49,448 nt of DNA from an uncultured Microbacterium sp. (GTDB taxonomy: Bacteria > Actinomycetota > Actinomycetes > Actinomycetales > Microbacteriaceae): positions 1 through 49,448 of the forward strand of contig NZ_CALBRW010000046.1 in NCBI RefSeq assembly GCF_937927635.1. The letters are read 5' to 3'. The notes below the pieces were generated by a model, which saw nothing but the letters and a program-made list of their open reading frames with translations, was not told the DNA's origin and did not search any database. Of this stretch, positions 1 through 8,392 are shown piece after piece. Every line of letters begins with the position of its first letter. Position 1 is the first letter of the stretch. Position numbers and translations under genes: made by a program.

Positions 1-36
1 ATCGCCCGCGAGATCTACTACGTCCTCACTGCTTGA
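1..36 (+). CDS. C-terminal 11 residues of a putative IS110-family transposase (partial)
   Basis: Frame 1 from the window edge reads IAREIYYVLTA and then stops at TGA 34-36. Actinobacterial IS110-type transposases commonly end in a basic stretch followed by a similar AREIY-type tail, so I read this as the end of such a transposase. Only 11 residues are visible and no catalytic motif can be checked, so the family call rests on my recollection of the tail and of the flank that follows it. It could instead be the end of any gene running in from the left. Confidence 0.4.
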   Translation: MAREIYYVLTA

Positions 37-60
37 CATCCATAGGAGCATCCCCGCTCT
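1..60 (+). mobile_element. Probable right end of an IS110-type insertion element
   Basis: The transposase-like tail is followed at once by CTTGACATCCATAGGAGC (35-52), which resembles the short non-inverted terminal sequence that follows many actinobacterial IS110 transposase genes. The exact boundary cannot be set without the left end or an empty-site sequence. In related actinobacteria a phosphomannomutase gene often lies beside DUF3499; here the element would occupy that position. Confidence 0.35.
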
Positions 61-87
61 TCCGCGCGGATGAGGCGACGGCGGTGC

Positions 88-312
88 TCAGCCCCGCAGC
101 GACTCGTGCCGCACGACCAGCCAGCCGGCGGGCATCGACACGCGCTCCGCGTGCAGCGCGCACAGGTCGCGCGCCTGCGGGTCGTCGCCCGGGCCCAGCG
201 GCCCGAGGGCCGCCATCTGATCGCCGTAGTCGAACGTCAGTGTCGCCACGGCTTCTCGCGTGCACGTCACCTTGGAGCAGAGCCGTTCGTCGGTGCGCAG
301 TGAATCGTCCAT
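88..312 (-). CDS. DUF3499 family protein, putative small zinc-binding protein
   Basis: A 74-residue protein matching the actinobacterial DUF3499 family in length and layout. Cys12 and Cys17 form a C-x4-C pair near the N terminus, and Cys51 with His54 forms a C-x2-H pair (DLCALH), so a small zinc site is plausible. The centre has the usual alternation of hydrophobic residues followed by a GPLGPG stretch. No function is known for the family. The ATG at 312 lies seven bases after a TACCCT -10 box, so the transcript is probably leaderless. It is divergent from the metallopeptidase-like gene, the arrangement seen around Rv3258c/Rv3259 in mycobacteria. Confidence 0.85.
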   Translation of the reverse strand: MDDSLRTDERLCSKVTCTREAVATLTFDYGDQMAALGPLGPGDDPQARDLCALHAERVSMPAGWLVVRHESLRG

Positions 313-319
313 CCCGCCC

Positions 320-325
320 AGGGTA
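320..325 (-). promoter_or_regulatory. -10 box TACCCT of a leaderless promoter (DUF3499)
   Basis: TACCCT on the minus strand is followed by seven bases and then the ATG at 312, which puts the predicted transcription start at or next to the start codon. No Shine-Dalgarno sequence fits in the gap. Confidence 0.6.
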
Positions 326-377
326 GGACGCCGGATGCCGCATCCGTCGGTGCCGCGCGGCGCACGGCCCAGGAGCC

Positions 378-383
378 TAGACT
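378..383 (+). promoter_or_regulatory. -10 box TAGACT of a leaderless promoter (metallopeptidase-like gene)
   Basis: TAGACT is followed by seven bases and the ATG at 391. An in-frame GTG at 385 lies only one base beyond the box, too close to be transcribed, so the box decides the start in favour of 391. Confidence 0.6.
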
Positions 384-390
384 CGTGCTC

Positions 391-822
391 ATGCCCCGTC
401 GTCGCTCATCCCGTCCTGACACCCGCAGCGGTGCGCGTCACGGCAGGCACGGCCGCCTGGGCCGCAGCGAGGTGGTCCGCCCTCCGCTCCCGCCCCTTGA
501 CGGCCGTCTCGACAGATTCGAGATCACCGTCGGCAGCGCCGTCGAGTACCTGCGCGACTCATGGGAGGAGCTGCGCGACGTGCGGTTCGAGATCTCGGCG
601 ATGCCCGTGCACGACCGCGAGGACGGCATCCCGCGCTGGCGCATCGACCACGCCGCCCGCCGTGTGTCGCTGTTCCGCGTGCCCATCGAGCGACTGCTGC
701 CCAAGGGCCACGACGATGCGCTGCACCGCCGCGTCGCGATCGAATCCGCGGTGTTCCACGCCGCCGCCGAGTACGTCGGCCGCGAGCCGTGGGAGCTCGG
801 CGCGGGCGGGCGCGAGTACTAG
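391..822 (+). CDS. Metallopeptidase family protein (zincin-like) lacking an HExxH motif
   Basis: 143 residues. Position next to DUF3499 and upstream of whiB, a basic arginine-rich N terminus and overall size match the actinobacterial metallopeptidase family of the Rv3259 type. The region where a zincin helix would carry HExxH reads AIESAVFHAAAEYVG (about residues 116-130), so the catalytic motif is absent and only one histidine is left. I infer a structural homologue that is probably not an active protease. The start at ATG 391 follows from the -10 box at 378-383; GTG 385 would add two residues. It stops 32 bases before the convergent DUF5719 gene, and I see no terminator between them. Confidence 0.7.
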   Translation: MPRRRSSRPDTRSGARHGRHGRLGRSEVVRPPLPPLDGRLDRFEITVGSAVEYLRDSWEELRDVRFEISAMPVHDREDGIPRWRIDHAARRVSLFRVPIERLLPKGHDDALHRRVAIESAVFHAAAEYVGREPWELGAGGREY

Positions 823-854
823 GCCCGCACCGCGGGTCGGGAGCAGCGCCCCGG

Positions 855-2240
855 TCAGGGACGCACGACGATCGGCTGCGTGGTGGCCGCTCCCGGCCAC
901 AGCGGCCAGCTCGCGACGGCGGCGGATCCGCCGCCTCCGAGCATGCCGATCGCGGCGTTCACGCGCCCGGTCGGCGTGAGTGTGTAGCCGCCGGCTCTCA
1001 TCGCCACAGTCGCCGAGGCGCCTGGTCCCAGCTGGACCGTCTGCGAGGCATCCCCGCCGATCTTGACGCTGAGCGCGGCGTCGCCGGGGTTGCGCAGGTA
1101 CAGCGTCGCGGGCGCACCACCTGGCACGGAGAACATCGTGGTGGCGTTCTCGTCGAGTTGGGGTGACGGCAGGGACCAGGCCAGATCCTCGCCATCGCCC
1201 GCCCGGACGATCTGTCGGGCGCCGGCGACCACCGGCTCGTCCGAGGACACCTCGATGTCATACGCGCCCCGTCGAAGACCGGAGAGCGACACCTCGGCGG
1301 GCTTGCCCGCGGCGAGATCGATCGGATACTCGTCGATGACCGAGTCGGAGCCGGCGGCGGTGATCCTGATCGCCGCCTTCGCGTCGGCGCCCGGTGCCAG
1401 CATCCGCACCTGGATGCCGGTGGTGTCATCGCCTTCGGTGGCCGGAGACGACACCACGCCGAGGATGCTCTGAGTGTTCTGCGGGCCGCTGACGCCGTCC
1501 TGCAGGTCGACGCCGACCGCGTCGAGGGTGCGCACGAGAGTGGACTGCAGCGTCGCACGGACGGGTGCGCCGGAGGAGGCCACGTGCACCACAGGGAGAC
1601 GCGAGCCGGCCGCGACGGATGCGAGAGGAACGCCCAGCTGAGTGCCGGCGGGAATGACGACGGTGGATGCCGCGGGCTTGTCGCCGTAGACGGTCAGTTC
1701 CACGGTCGCCGTCACAGCGCCCGGATTGCTCAGCAGGATGATGTCGGATGCGCCGACGGACACGTCCCCACCCACCAGCCAGCTCTCCAGTCCGGGTTCA
1801 CGGCAGGGTGCGGCAGCGAAGCCGCTGGCGTCGGGGTCTGAGAGCCGCACCGACTCGGATGCGGAGAACAGCGGCACCTCGCGGTCCTTCACCCTGCCGG
1901 TCAGCGACACCGCGCCTGTGCCCCCGAGCACGTCGGGCATCGCGAGGTCGGCGGTGACGACATCGTCCATCGACCCGTCGGTGCGCGCGCTCGTCGCGGA
2001 GGCGGACACCATCTGACCGGCCTGGGTGGCATCGCGACCGAGCGCCCGGAAGGCCCCGTTGCAGACCAGCACCGCGTCGCTCGGCACGGGCTTGACCGTC
2101 GTGGCGGCCGGCTCGTCGTGCACGCCGGGCCATGGCGCGGCGGCCGCGGCGATCACACCGAGCACGCAGGCCGCGGCGACCACGGTGCCGGTCACCAGGC
2201 GCGCGCCGGTGGCGGCGAGCCGCAGGGTGCGCTGCTTCAT
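855..2240 (-). CDS. DUF5719 family exported protein
   Basis: 461 residues with an N-terminal membrane segment or signal anchor (about residues 14-36, TGTVVAAACVLGVIAAAAA) followed by a long extracytoplasmic region rich in short beta-strand-like repeats and Gly/Ala/Thr. It matches the actinobacterial DUF5719 family, which sits downstream of the large glycosyltransferase near whiB. The start ATG overlaps the TGA of the upstream glycosyltransferase by four bases (ATGA), so the two are translationally coupled and probably act in the same cell-envelope process. No enzymatic motif is visible; the function is unknown. Confidence 0.8.
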   Translation of the reverse strand: MKQRTLRLAATGARLVTGTVVAAACVLGVIAAAAAPWPGVHDEPAATTVKPVPSDAVLVCNGAFRALGRDATQAGQMVSASATSARTDGSMDDVVTADLAMPDVLGGTGAVSLTGRVKDREVPLFSASESVRLSDPDASGFAAAPCREPGLESWLVGGDVSVGASDIILLSNPGAVTATVELTVYGDKPAASTVVIPAGTQLGVPLASVAAGSRLPVVHVASSGAPVRATLQSTLVRTLDAVGVDLQDGVSGPQNTQSILGVVSSPATEGDDTTGIQVRMLAPGADAKAAIRITAAGSDSVIDEYPIDLAAGKPAEVSLSGLRRGAYDIEVSSDEPVVAGARQIVRAGDGEDLAWSLPSPQLDENATTMFSVPGGAPATLYLRNPGDAALSVKIGGDASQTVQLGPGASATVAMRAGGYTLTPTGRVNAAIGMLGGGGSAAVASWPLWPGAATTQPIVVRP

Positions 2241-5200
2241 CGGGTGGCCTCCGTCTCGGCAGGGTCGGCGGATGCGTCGGCATCCGACGCGGCTCCGGCA
2301 GTGCGGCCGTCATCGCTGCCGTCGTCATCGGCGCCGTCGTCCGGCATCCGTGGCGGCGCCGCCTGCTCGTCGATGTGGTCGGCGATGCGGCGCTTCGGCA
2401 GCACGATCGGCTCTGAGGGCTCGCGTCCGACGATGCGCGAGCGCGAGCGGGCGGCGCGGCGCGAGGCCCGCGTGGGGATGGCCAGCAGCAGCGCAGCGAT
2501 GACGATGAGCACCTGCACCAGAGTGATCAGCGAGGCGGCGGTGCTCTGCGCAGCGGTCAGTGCAGCGCGAGACGCGATCTTCGCATCGACGCGCCACAGC
2601 ATGCCGCGGGAGGTCTGCCCTGCCTTGATGAAGCCGGAGCGGGCGTCGATGGAGGTGGTTGCCTGATCGCGCATGCCGCGCGCCCGATCCTGCTCGTCGG
2701 GCGTCTGCGCCAGCAGCACGAAGCCGATGCCGTCTTCGGCGAGCGTCTTCGCCGCGTCGAAGTCGCGCCCGGAGAGCAGGTCGACGGCAGTCGGCGCGAT
2801 GTCATCGCCCTGCACGCGCGTGGCGGTGCTGACCAGCGTGCTCTGCGCGCTCAGCGTGGCGCTCGCACCCCACACCACCTGCGCGGAGAGGCTGCCGTCG
2901 TTGCGGGGCGTCAGCACGAGAGTGCCGCGGTCGGCGTCCCCGACGGCCTGCGCCGCCACCAGGGCGGGCAGCGTGCTCGTGGGGCCGTTCTGCACTGCGG
3001 CATGGTCGGTGTGCACCGCCAGCAGTCCCGGCAGCGCGCAGACCGCGATGGTGAGTCCGGCCACGACGGCGGCGCCCGTGCGCAGCGGTGCCAGCACCAC
3101 CACGGTGTCGAGCGTCACCAGGGCGGCGCCGACGACGCCCAGCCAGGCCAGGCTCAGCCCCGTTCCCGGCCACACCGCAGCGCCCACGCCCGCGGCGAAG
3201 GCCACCACGATCTGCGAGGCGAGCAGCGCAGTGCCCAGTCCCAGCAGGGCGGTCACCAGCAGCACATATCCGGCGCGCCAGCGCGGGGAGAGCACAGAGG
3301 CCAGCGCCAGCAGCACCAGCGGAGCCAGCAGCAGCGGCGCCCAGGTCAGCAGCGATCCCCCGAAGAACCAGTCCCAGCCCGCGCGCTCCGGCGAGGGGAA
3401 TCCCATCGCGATGTCGGCGCGTGCAGCGTCCTGACCGCCCGTGATCACCACGCCGGGGTCGGCGAGCAGCGCCCACGGGCTGCCGTGCCGCAGCTGCCGC
3501 ACCACCAGAGGTGCGAACAGCGCGGCGCTGGGGATCAACGTCCACAGCACCCGGGCGGCGCCGCGCAGGCGGCGTCCGACCAGCAGCAGCACGAGCGTCA
3601 GCACCCACATCAGCACGAAGGCCGGAGCCAGCGACGGTGCGCAGGCCAGCGCCGCGGCGGTGAGCACGGATGCCGCACCGGCGGCACCCCACGAGCGGTG
3701 CGCGACGGAGACGGTGTGGAACACCCACGGCAGCAGCAGGTGCAGCAGCACCGCGGCCGGTCGGCCCTGCACGAGGGCGGTGAGGAAGGTGGGCGCCAGA
3801 GCCCACAGCACACCGCCGAGAATGCGGAGTCCCGCCCGGTCGGTGACGCGCGTGGCCGCGAACCACCCGCCCAGCACGGCCAGCGGCAGCGCCAGCAGCC
3901 ACAGCCACACCATGGCCAGAGACGGCGACGCAGGCGACAGGCTGCCGACGACCGCCAGCACCCCGGCGAAGGGATCCGCAGGTCCCACGATGTTCAGGCC
4001 GACGTCACGCAGCCCCCACGCGGTGTCCGTCCACAGTGCTGCGACCGTCTGCCGCAGGGGCAGCAGCGCTCCGCCGCCGATGGCCGGCCACGCGAGCATC
4101 GACACGAAGGCCGCGATGCCGACCACCAGCGCGGCCAGCACGGCCCACGCACCGCCGCCGCCGAAGAAGTTCAGCTCGCTCACCGCGCCGCGCTCGGTGC
4201 CGTGCCCGTCGTCCAGCCGGGCCTTCAGCTGCACCCTGGTCACACGCAGGGGCGCGATGTCGGCCCATGAGGTGCGCCGGAAGGATCGGATGGCTCGGCG
4301 GGAGCGCGCGACGGCGCCGAGGCGGACCATGGTCGCGATCGCGGCGCCCCATTCCGGCGCGACGTCACCGGGGCGCTTGGCGATCAGGTGCGTGACGGAG
4401 CGCCACAGCGCCAGCGGCAGCAACGAGATCCAGTGCAGCGGCACGAGCGAGGCCGGTGCGTAGGCCAGCCTGCGGTGCAGCTGCGAGCGACGCGATGCCC
4501 AGGTCCTGGCGATGGCCGTGCGCGGGCGGGTGGCGGAGCCCTCGGCGGGCACGCCGATGCGCGCCTGCGGCACGAGCACCAGGCGGGCCCCTCCCAGACG
4601 CGCACGCACGCCGAGGTCCAGGCCCTCGTCAGCACCGGCCAGGGCGAGGTCGGGGCGCAGCACGCTCGGCGCCTCGCCGCGGATCAGGATGCCGCGCACG
4701 TCGGCCCCCAGGGCGTCCTCTGCGTCGTCGTGCTGCCCCTGGTCGAGCTCACCGGCGGCAAGCTCCACCGTGCGCCCGCCGTGCGTCATGCTGACGCCCA
4801 TCGAGACGATCTCGCGGTCGTCATCGCGCTGCACGAGCTTGGGCGCGGCGATGGCGGCGGACGGCGAGCGCTCCAGCGCGCCTGCCAGCAGCTGCAGGGC
4901 GTCGCGGTCGGGCACGGCGTCGTCGGTCAGCAGCCACACCGCGCTGCTCTCGCGCACGCGCGGCTGGGCGAGGGCGACAGCCTCGGAGAAGGTTGTGCCG
5001 CCGCGCGCCTCGATGATCCCCTCGACGCTGTGCCCGATGCCCGGAACGCCCCGCACGGCGGCGGAATCGCCGAGCACGACGACGGTGACGGCAGCGGGCG
5101 GAACGCTCTGCGCGGTCAGCGCCTCGAGGGTTCGGCTGAGACTCGCACTCGCGGGACTTCCGGTGCGCGCGACGATGATGGCGTGGACGCGTGGTGGCAT
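2237..5200 (-). CDS. Large membrane glycosyltransferase (GT2 domain plus polytopic membrane region)
   Basis: 987 residues. The N terminus (about 1-240) is a GT2/GT-A type domain: a VHAIIVARTGSP opening strand, a TDDAVPDRDALQLL segment with the metal-binding acidic pair, and a later LALAGADEGLDLGVRARLGG acceptor-side motif. From about residue 340 on it has a dozen or more membrane helices, with a last helix near 890-915 and an acidic, Asp-rich cytoplasmic tail. This two-part layout is typical of the actinobacterial protein encoded beside whiB2. Donor and acceptor are not known; a lipid-linked acceptor at the membrane is likely. The ATG at 5200 is nine bases after TAGGCT. It is coupled to the downstream DUF5719 gene. 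Confidence 0.85.
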   Translation of the reverse strand: MPPRVHAIIVARTGSPASASLSRTLEALTAQSVPPAAVTVVVLGDSAAVRGVPGIGHSVEGIIEARGGTTFSEAVALAQPRVRESSAVWLLTDDAVPDRDALQLLAGALERSPSAAIAAPKLVQRDDDREIVSMGVSMTHGGRTVELAAGELDQGQHDDAEDALGADVRGILIRGEAPSVLRPDLALAGADEGLDLGVRARLGGARLVLVPQARIGVPAEGSATRPRTAIARTWASRRSQLHRRLAYAPASLVPLHWISLLPLALWRSVTHLIAKRPGDVAPEWGAAIATMVRLGAVARSRRAIRSFRRTSWADIAPLRVTRVQLKARLDDGHGTERGAVSELNFFGGGGAWAVLAALVVGIAAFVSMLAWPAIGGGALLPLRQTVAALWTDTAWGLRDVGLNIVGPADPFAGVLAVVGSLSPASPSLAMVWLWLLALPLAVLGGWFAATRVTDRAGLRILGGVLWALAPTFLTALVQGRPAAVLLHLLLPWVFHTVSVAHRSWGAAGAASVLTAAALACAPSLAPAFVLMWVLTLVLLLVGRRLRGAARVLWTLIPSAALFAPLVVRQLRHGSPWALLADPGVVITGGQDAARADIAMGFPSPERAGWDWFFGGSLLTWAPLLLAPLVLLALASVLSPRWRAGYVLLVTALLGLGTALLASQIVVAFAAGVGAAVWPGTGLSLAWLGVVGAALVTLDTVVVLAPLRTGAAVVAGLTIAVCALPGLLAVHTDHAAVQNGPTSTLPALVAAQAVGDADRGTLVLTPRNDGSLSAQVVWGASATLSAQSTLVSTATRVQGDDIAPTAVDLLSGRDFDAAKTLAEDGIGFVLLAQTPDEQDRARGMRDQATTSIDARSGFIKAGQTSRGMLWRVDAKIASRAALTAAQSTAASLITLVQVLIVIAALLLAIPTRASRRAARSRSRIVGREPSEPIVLPKRRIADHIDEQAAPPRMPDDGADDDGSDDGRTAGAASDADASADPAETEATR

Positions 5201-5209
5201 GGCCCTGTC

Positions 5210-5215
5210 AGCCTA
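5210..5215 (-). promoter_or_regulatory. -10 box TAGGCT (large glycosyltransferase)
   Basis: TAGGCT lies nine bases before the ATG at 5200. The transcript would have a leader of only one to three bases. Confidence 0.5.
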
Positions 5216-5305
5216 AGCAGGACACCGCGCCATATCGGTCACCGCTTCGGCGCGTTCGGGAACAATCCCTTCGCGACCGCTCTGAATCGGGAGCGGATGC
5301 GCCGA

Positions 5306-5623
5306 TCAGCTCGCGCGACGCTTGAGCTTGCGGCGCTCCCGCTCACTGAGGCCGCCCCAGATGCCGAAGCGCTCGTCGTTGTTCAGCGCATACTCGAGGC
5401 ATTCGCTGCGCACCTCGCACGAAGCGCAGATGCGCTTGGCGTCGCGCGTGGAGCCGCCCTTCTCGGGGAAGAACGCCTCGGGGTCGGTCTGTGCGCACAG
5501 CGCATCGACCTGCCAGGCCAGTGCACCGGTCTCATCGGCATCCGCCCGGCGAACACCGGGGACGCCGAGGTTCACCGGATCGACGAACCAGTTCTCGGGA
5601 ACGTCTGAGCGGTAACCCGTCAT
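5306..5623 (-). CDS. whiB2: WhiB family transcriptional regulator (WhiB2/WhmD type)
   Basis: 105 residues. Four cysteines (Cys43, Cys66, Cys69, Cys75) in the C-x(n)-C-x2-C-x5-C order bind the iron-sulphur cluster. The GIWGG turn (87-91) is followed by a basic DNA-binding tail (ERERRKLKRR). The neighbourhood (DUF3499, metallopeptidase, manA) matches the WhiB2 locus of actinobacteria, where WhmD/WhiB2 acts in septation and cell division; that role is carried over from the family. The ATG at 5623 is preferred over an upstream in-frame ATG (5704) because GGAGG sits six bases before it and the upstream ATG overlaps the -35 box. It is one of few genes here with a clear leader and ribosome binding site. 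Confidence 0.92.
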   Translation of the reverse strand: MTGYRSDVPENWFVDPVNLGVPGVRRADADETGALAWQVDALCAQTDPEAFFPEKGGSTRDAKRICASCEVRSECLEYALNNDERFGIWGGLSERERRKLKRRAS

Positions 5624-5629
5624 GTCGAT

Positions 5630-5634
5630 CCTCC
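5630..5634 (-). promoter_or_regulatory. Shine-Dalgarno GGAGG that fixes the whiB start
   Basis: GGAGG on the minus strand is spaced six bases from the ATG at 5623 and decides between this start and the in-frame ATG at 5704. Confidence 0.8.
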
Positions 5635-5675
5635 AACCCCTGCTCCAAGCCCCCCTCGGGCTGTCCTTCCCCCTA

Positions 5676-5704
5676 ATTACACCCGTGTCATTCGCTCGGG
5701 TCAA
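5676..5704 (-). promoter_or_regulatory. Sigma-70-type promoter of whiB
   Basis: TTGACC (5699-5704) and TGTAAT (5676-5681) are separated by 17 bases on the minus strand. The predicted start is near 5669, giving a leader of about 46 bases with a good Shine-Dalgarno sequence. It is the best -35/-10 pair noticed in the window. Confidence 0.65.
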
Positions 5705-5784
5705 GTCGCAGATGGTAAACCCTCAAGCGCGACTTCAAGGTTCATCGCGAGTTCCTCGGCGTGTCGCGGCATCGACGCCGGATC

Positions 5785-6903
5785 TCACGCGCGTCCGGGC
5801 TCGGCGACGAACGCCTCTCCGAAGCCGGAGAGCGTCAGCACGCGCTCATCCGCCGAGGCGAACACCGCGGCGCCCACGCGCACCGGAGTCCGCACGCCGG
5901 CAGCCCCCGTCACCGCGACGTCACCGGCGGTCGCCAGCACCATGGCCGGACCCTCGACCTCCACGCTTCGGGGGCCCGCCAGCTCGATCCGCCGCAGGGC
6001 GAAGTCGGGAACCGGGATCTCGTAGACGGTCTCGTCGCCGCCGCCGCGCTGCACCGGGACCGCACCGGGCTCGGTGTCGACGACGGCGAGCAGTTCGTCC
6101 ACGTCGATGTGCTTGGGTGTGAGCCCGCCCCGCAGCACGTTGTCGCTGGCTGCCATGATCTCCACGCCGAGCCCCGACACGTACGCGTGCAGCAGGCCCG
6201 CGCGCAGGAAGATCGCCTCCCCGGGGCGCAGCACGACGAAGTTCATCAGCAGCGCCACGGCCACGCCCGGGTCGCCGGGGTTGTGCTCAGCGATGCCGCG
6301 CACGGCCCGCAGCGCGTCGGGGAGATCCCCGGCATCCGCGTTCCGCAGCCCGGCGATCACGTCGTCGACGGCCGCCTGGGCGCCACCGGAGAGCAGCCAG
6401 CCGAGGGTCGCGCGCAGCGCGTCGGCCTCGGAGCCCGCCGCGAGCCGCTCCTGCAGCTCGCGCACTCCCGGGGACTCGGGCAGCGCCGCCAGCAGCCGCA
6501 GCGTGTCCGCCACCGGGCGGAGACCTGCCAGCGCCTCGAAGCGATCGCTGAGCGCCACGATGAGCTCGGGCTTGTGATTGTCGTCGCGGTAGTTGCGAGT
6601 GGGATCGGCGGCATCCATCCCCGCCTCCTTCGCGAACCCTGCTCGCGCCTGCTCGCGAGTCGGATGGACCTGGATCGAGAGAGGTTCTGCCGCGGCCAGC
6701 AGCTTGAGCAGATACGGCAGCGTTCCGCCGGTGACGGCATCCAGTGTGCCCGAGCCTTCGACGTCGGCGGGGTCGCTCGGGTGATCGCCGAACCACACCT
6801 CCGCCTCGGGCGACTCGGAGGGGCCGCGCCCCTCCAAGCCCGCCAGCAGCGAGGTGGATCCCCAGGCGTAGTCGCGCGGCTCATTCGTGATGGTCAGCAG
6901 CAT
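5785..6903 (-). CDS. manA: Mannose-6-phosphate isomerase, class I
   Basis: 372 residues. It interconverts fructose 6-phosphate and mannose 6-phosphate in the cytoplasm, the entry to GDP-mannose for glycans. Zinc ligands of type I isomerases are visible: QVHP (Gln78, His80), NHKPE (Glu113), and the later signature GVEIMAASDNVLRGG followed by LTPKHID. Length matches the family. The start at ATG 6903 begins MLLTITNEP and is seven bases after a TAGGCT box, so it is probably leaderless; longer upstream frames run back through the promoter of the divergent gene. manA beside whiB2 is conserved in actinobacteria. Confidence 0.93.
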   Translation of the reverse strand: MLLTITNEPRDYAWGSTSLLAGLEGRGPSESPEAEVWFGDHPSDPADVEGSGTLDAVTGGTLPYLLKLLAAAEPLSIQVHPTREQARAGFAKEAGMDAADPTRNYRDDNHKPELIVALSDRFEALAGLRPVADTLRLLAALPESPGVRELQERLAAGSEADALRATLGWLLSGGAQAAVDDVIAGLRNADAGDLPDALRAVRGIAEHNPGDPGVAVALLMNFVVLRPGEAIFLRAGLLHAYVSGLGVEIMAASDNVLRGGLTPKHIDVDELLAVVDTEPGAVPVQRGGGDETVYEIPVPDFALRRIELAGPRSVEVEGPAMVLATAGDVAVTGAAGVRTPVRVGAAVFASADERVLTLSGFGEAFVAEPGRA

Positions 6904-6910
6904 GGTCCTC

Positions 6911-6916
6911 AGCCTA
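6911..6916 (-). promoter_or_regulatory. -10 box TAGGCT of a leaderless promoter (manA)
   Basis: TAGGCT on the minus strand, seven bases before the manA ATG. It lies back-to-back with the promoter of the divergent ligase-like gene within 70 bases. Confidence 0.65.
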
Positions 6917-6960
6917 TGGCGTGTGCCGGTGTTCCTCAGGGGGTGGCGGGCTGCGGGCGG

Positions 6961-6966
6961 TAGCCT
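6961..6966 (+). promoter_or_regulatory. -10 box TAGCCT of a leaderless promoter (first O-antigen ligase-like gene)
   Basis: TAGCCT is followed by seven bases and the ATG at 6974. This favours 6974 over several upstream in-frame ATGs that overlap the divergent promoter region. Confidence 0.65.
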
Positions 6967-6973
6967 GAACGCG

Positions 6974-8392
6974 ATGGCCGTGTACACCAAGCATCCTGTG
7001 GCGGAGCCTCCCGCTCCCCCCGCCCGCGAGACGACGGGGCGTCTGATGGTGCGCGCGTACAGCGTGCTGTGCCTGTTCGCCGTGTTCGGGCACACCGCCG
7101 TCTACAACCTGGTGGGCCCGGTGGGCGCCGTCGTGGTGCTCGCGGTGCTCACGCTCGGCGCGCTGGGCATCTGGATCCCCGCCGTGGTGAGGAACCGGCC
7201 CACCCGCTTCCGGTGGCGCCGGCTGCCGTGGGCAGCGCTCGGCTACGCGGCGCTGGCCCTGGTCTCGGTGCTGTGGTCGCGCTGGCCGGCGGCGACGCTG
7301 CTGACCTGGACGCTGATGGCCGCCATCACCGTGACGGCGCTGATGATCGCGACCATGCTCACCTGGCAGGAGATCGTCCGCGCGCTGTCGACGACGTTCA
7401 AGGTCATCCTCGGGCTGTCGCTGCTGATCGAGCTGTGGGTGGCGCTGGTGCTGCGGCATCCGATCCTGCCCAACTTCGCGACGGTGCCGCCGGGCAAGGT
7501 CGATCCGGTCAGCTACTGGGTGCGCGGGAACCTGTTCAACGGCGGGCGGATCCAGGGCGTGGTCGGCAACGCGCACGAACTGGCCATGATGTGCCTGTTC
7601 GCCATCCTGGTGTTCGCCGTGCTGTACGCGGCGCGCGTACGCCGCCGCGGGATGCTGATCGCCTGGGCCGTGCTGGCAGCGGTGCTGCTGTTCAAGGGTG
7701 CGTCCACCACCGTCTACCTGGGCATCGTCGTGCTGCTGGTCGTGCTCGTCGCCGCGCTGATCGCCCGCGCGGCGAAGGGCCCGGGCACCAGGCGCGCCGT
7801 GTACATCGTGTTCGCCGCCGTCGTCGTGTGCGGCGCGGCGGGCGGCATCCTGATGCGCGACCGCGTGCTGGCGCTGTTCGGCAAGGGGTCCGACCTGACC
7901 GGGCGCGTGGAGATCTGGCAGGCGGTGTGGCAGCGCGCCATCACCCGTCCGGTGTTCGGCAACGGCTTCTCCTCCCCCTGGGTGCCATGGGATCCGGCGT
8001 TCGACGGCTGGATCCTCAACCACGGCATCACCGTGTTCCATGCGCACGACATGTGGCTGGACGTGTTCCTGCAGCTGGGCGTCGTCGGCGTCGTGGTGAT
8101 GGTCGTCGCCTGGCTCGCGCTGCTGTGGCGCTCCTGGTTCTTCGCGGTGGACCGCCCCCGGTGGGATCTCGACGACAGGCGCCCGTATTCCGCGCTCTCG
8201 CTGCTGCCGCTGCTGTTGACCGTCGCCCTGCTGTTCGAGGGCATCGCCGAGTCGGCGCCGATCATGCTGTGGGGCTGGATGCTGCTGATCCTGCTGTCGT
8301 TCAAGATGAAGTCGGTGCCGCTGATCGGCGTCGGCGTCAGCGAGCGCACGCCGCTCGTCGCCCACGGTTCCCGGCCCCGGCAGGTGCCGTGA
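6974..8392 (+). CDS. O-antigen ligase/polymerase family membrane protein (copy 1)
   Basis: 472 residues with about ten to twelve membrane helices. The Wzy_C-type region is recognisable in the order GRVEIWQAVWQRA, then FGNGFSSPW, then the extracytoplasmic HAHDMWLDVFLQLG motif near residues 355-370. Members of this family polymerise or ligate undecaprenyl-linked glycans at the outer face of the membrane. The next gene encodes a second family member and its GTG overlaps this TGA by four bases (GTGA), so the two are co-translated. Which glycan they act on is not shown by sequence; the adjacent galactan module and the distal glycan locus are both candidates. Confidence 0.85.
   Translation: MAVYTKHPVAEPPAPPARETTGRLMVRAYSVLCLFAVFGHTAVYNLVGPVGAVVVLAVLTLGALGIWIPAVVRNRPTRFRWRRLPWAALGYAALALVSVLWSRWPAATLLTWTLMAAITVTALMIATMLTWQEIVRALSTTFKVILGLSLLIELWVALVLRHPILPNFATVPPGKVDPVSYWVRGNLFNGGRIQGVVGNAHELAMMCLFAILVFAVLYAARVRRRGMLIAWAVLAAVLLFKGASTTVYLGIVVLLVVLVAALIARAAKGPGTRRAVYIVFAAVVVCGAAGGILMRDRVLALFGKGSDLTGRVEIWQAVWQRAITRPVFGNGFSSPWVPWDPAFDGWILNHGITVFHAHDMWLDVFLQLGVVGVVVMVVAWLALLWRSWFFAVDRPRWDLDDRRPYSALSLLPLLLTVALLFEGIAESAPIMLWGWMLLILLSFKMKSVPLIGVGVSERTPLVAHGSRPRQVP

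Noticed and set aside
5704..5706. Upstream in-frame start for WhiB giving 132 residues
   Set aside because: The extra residues overlap the promoter elements and are not conserved in WhiB2 proteins; the start at 5623 has a well-placed GGAGG.
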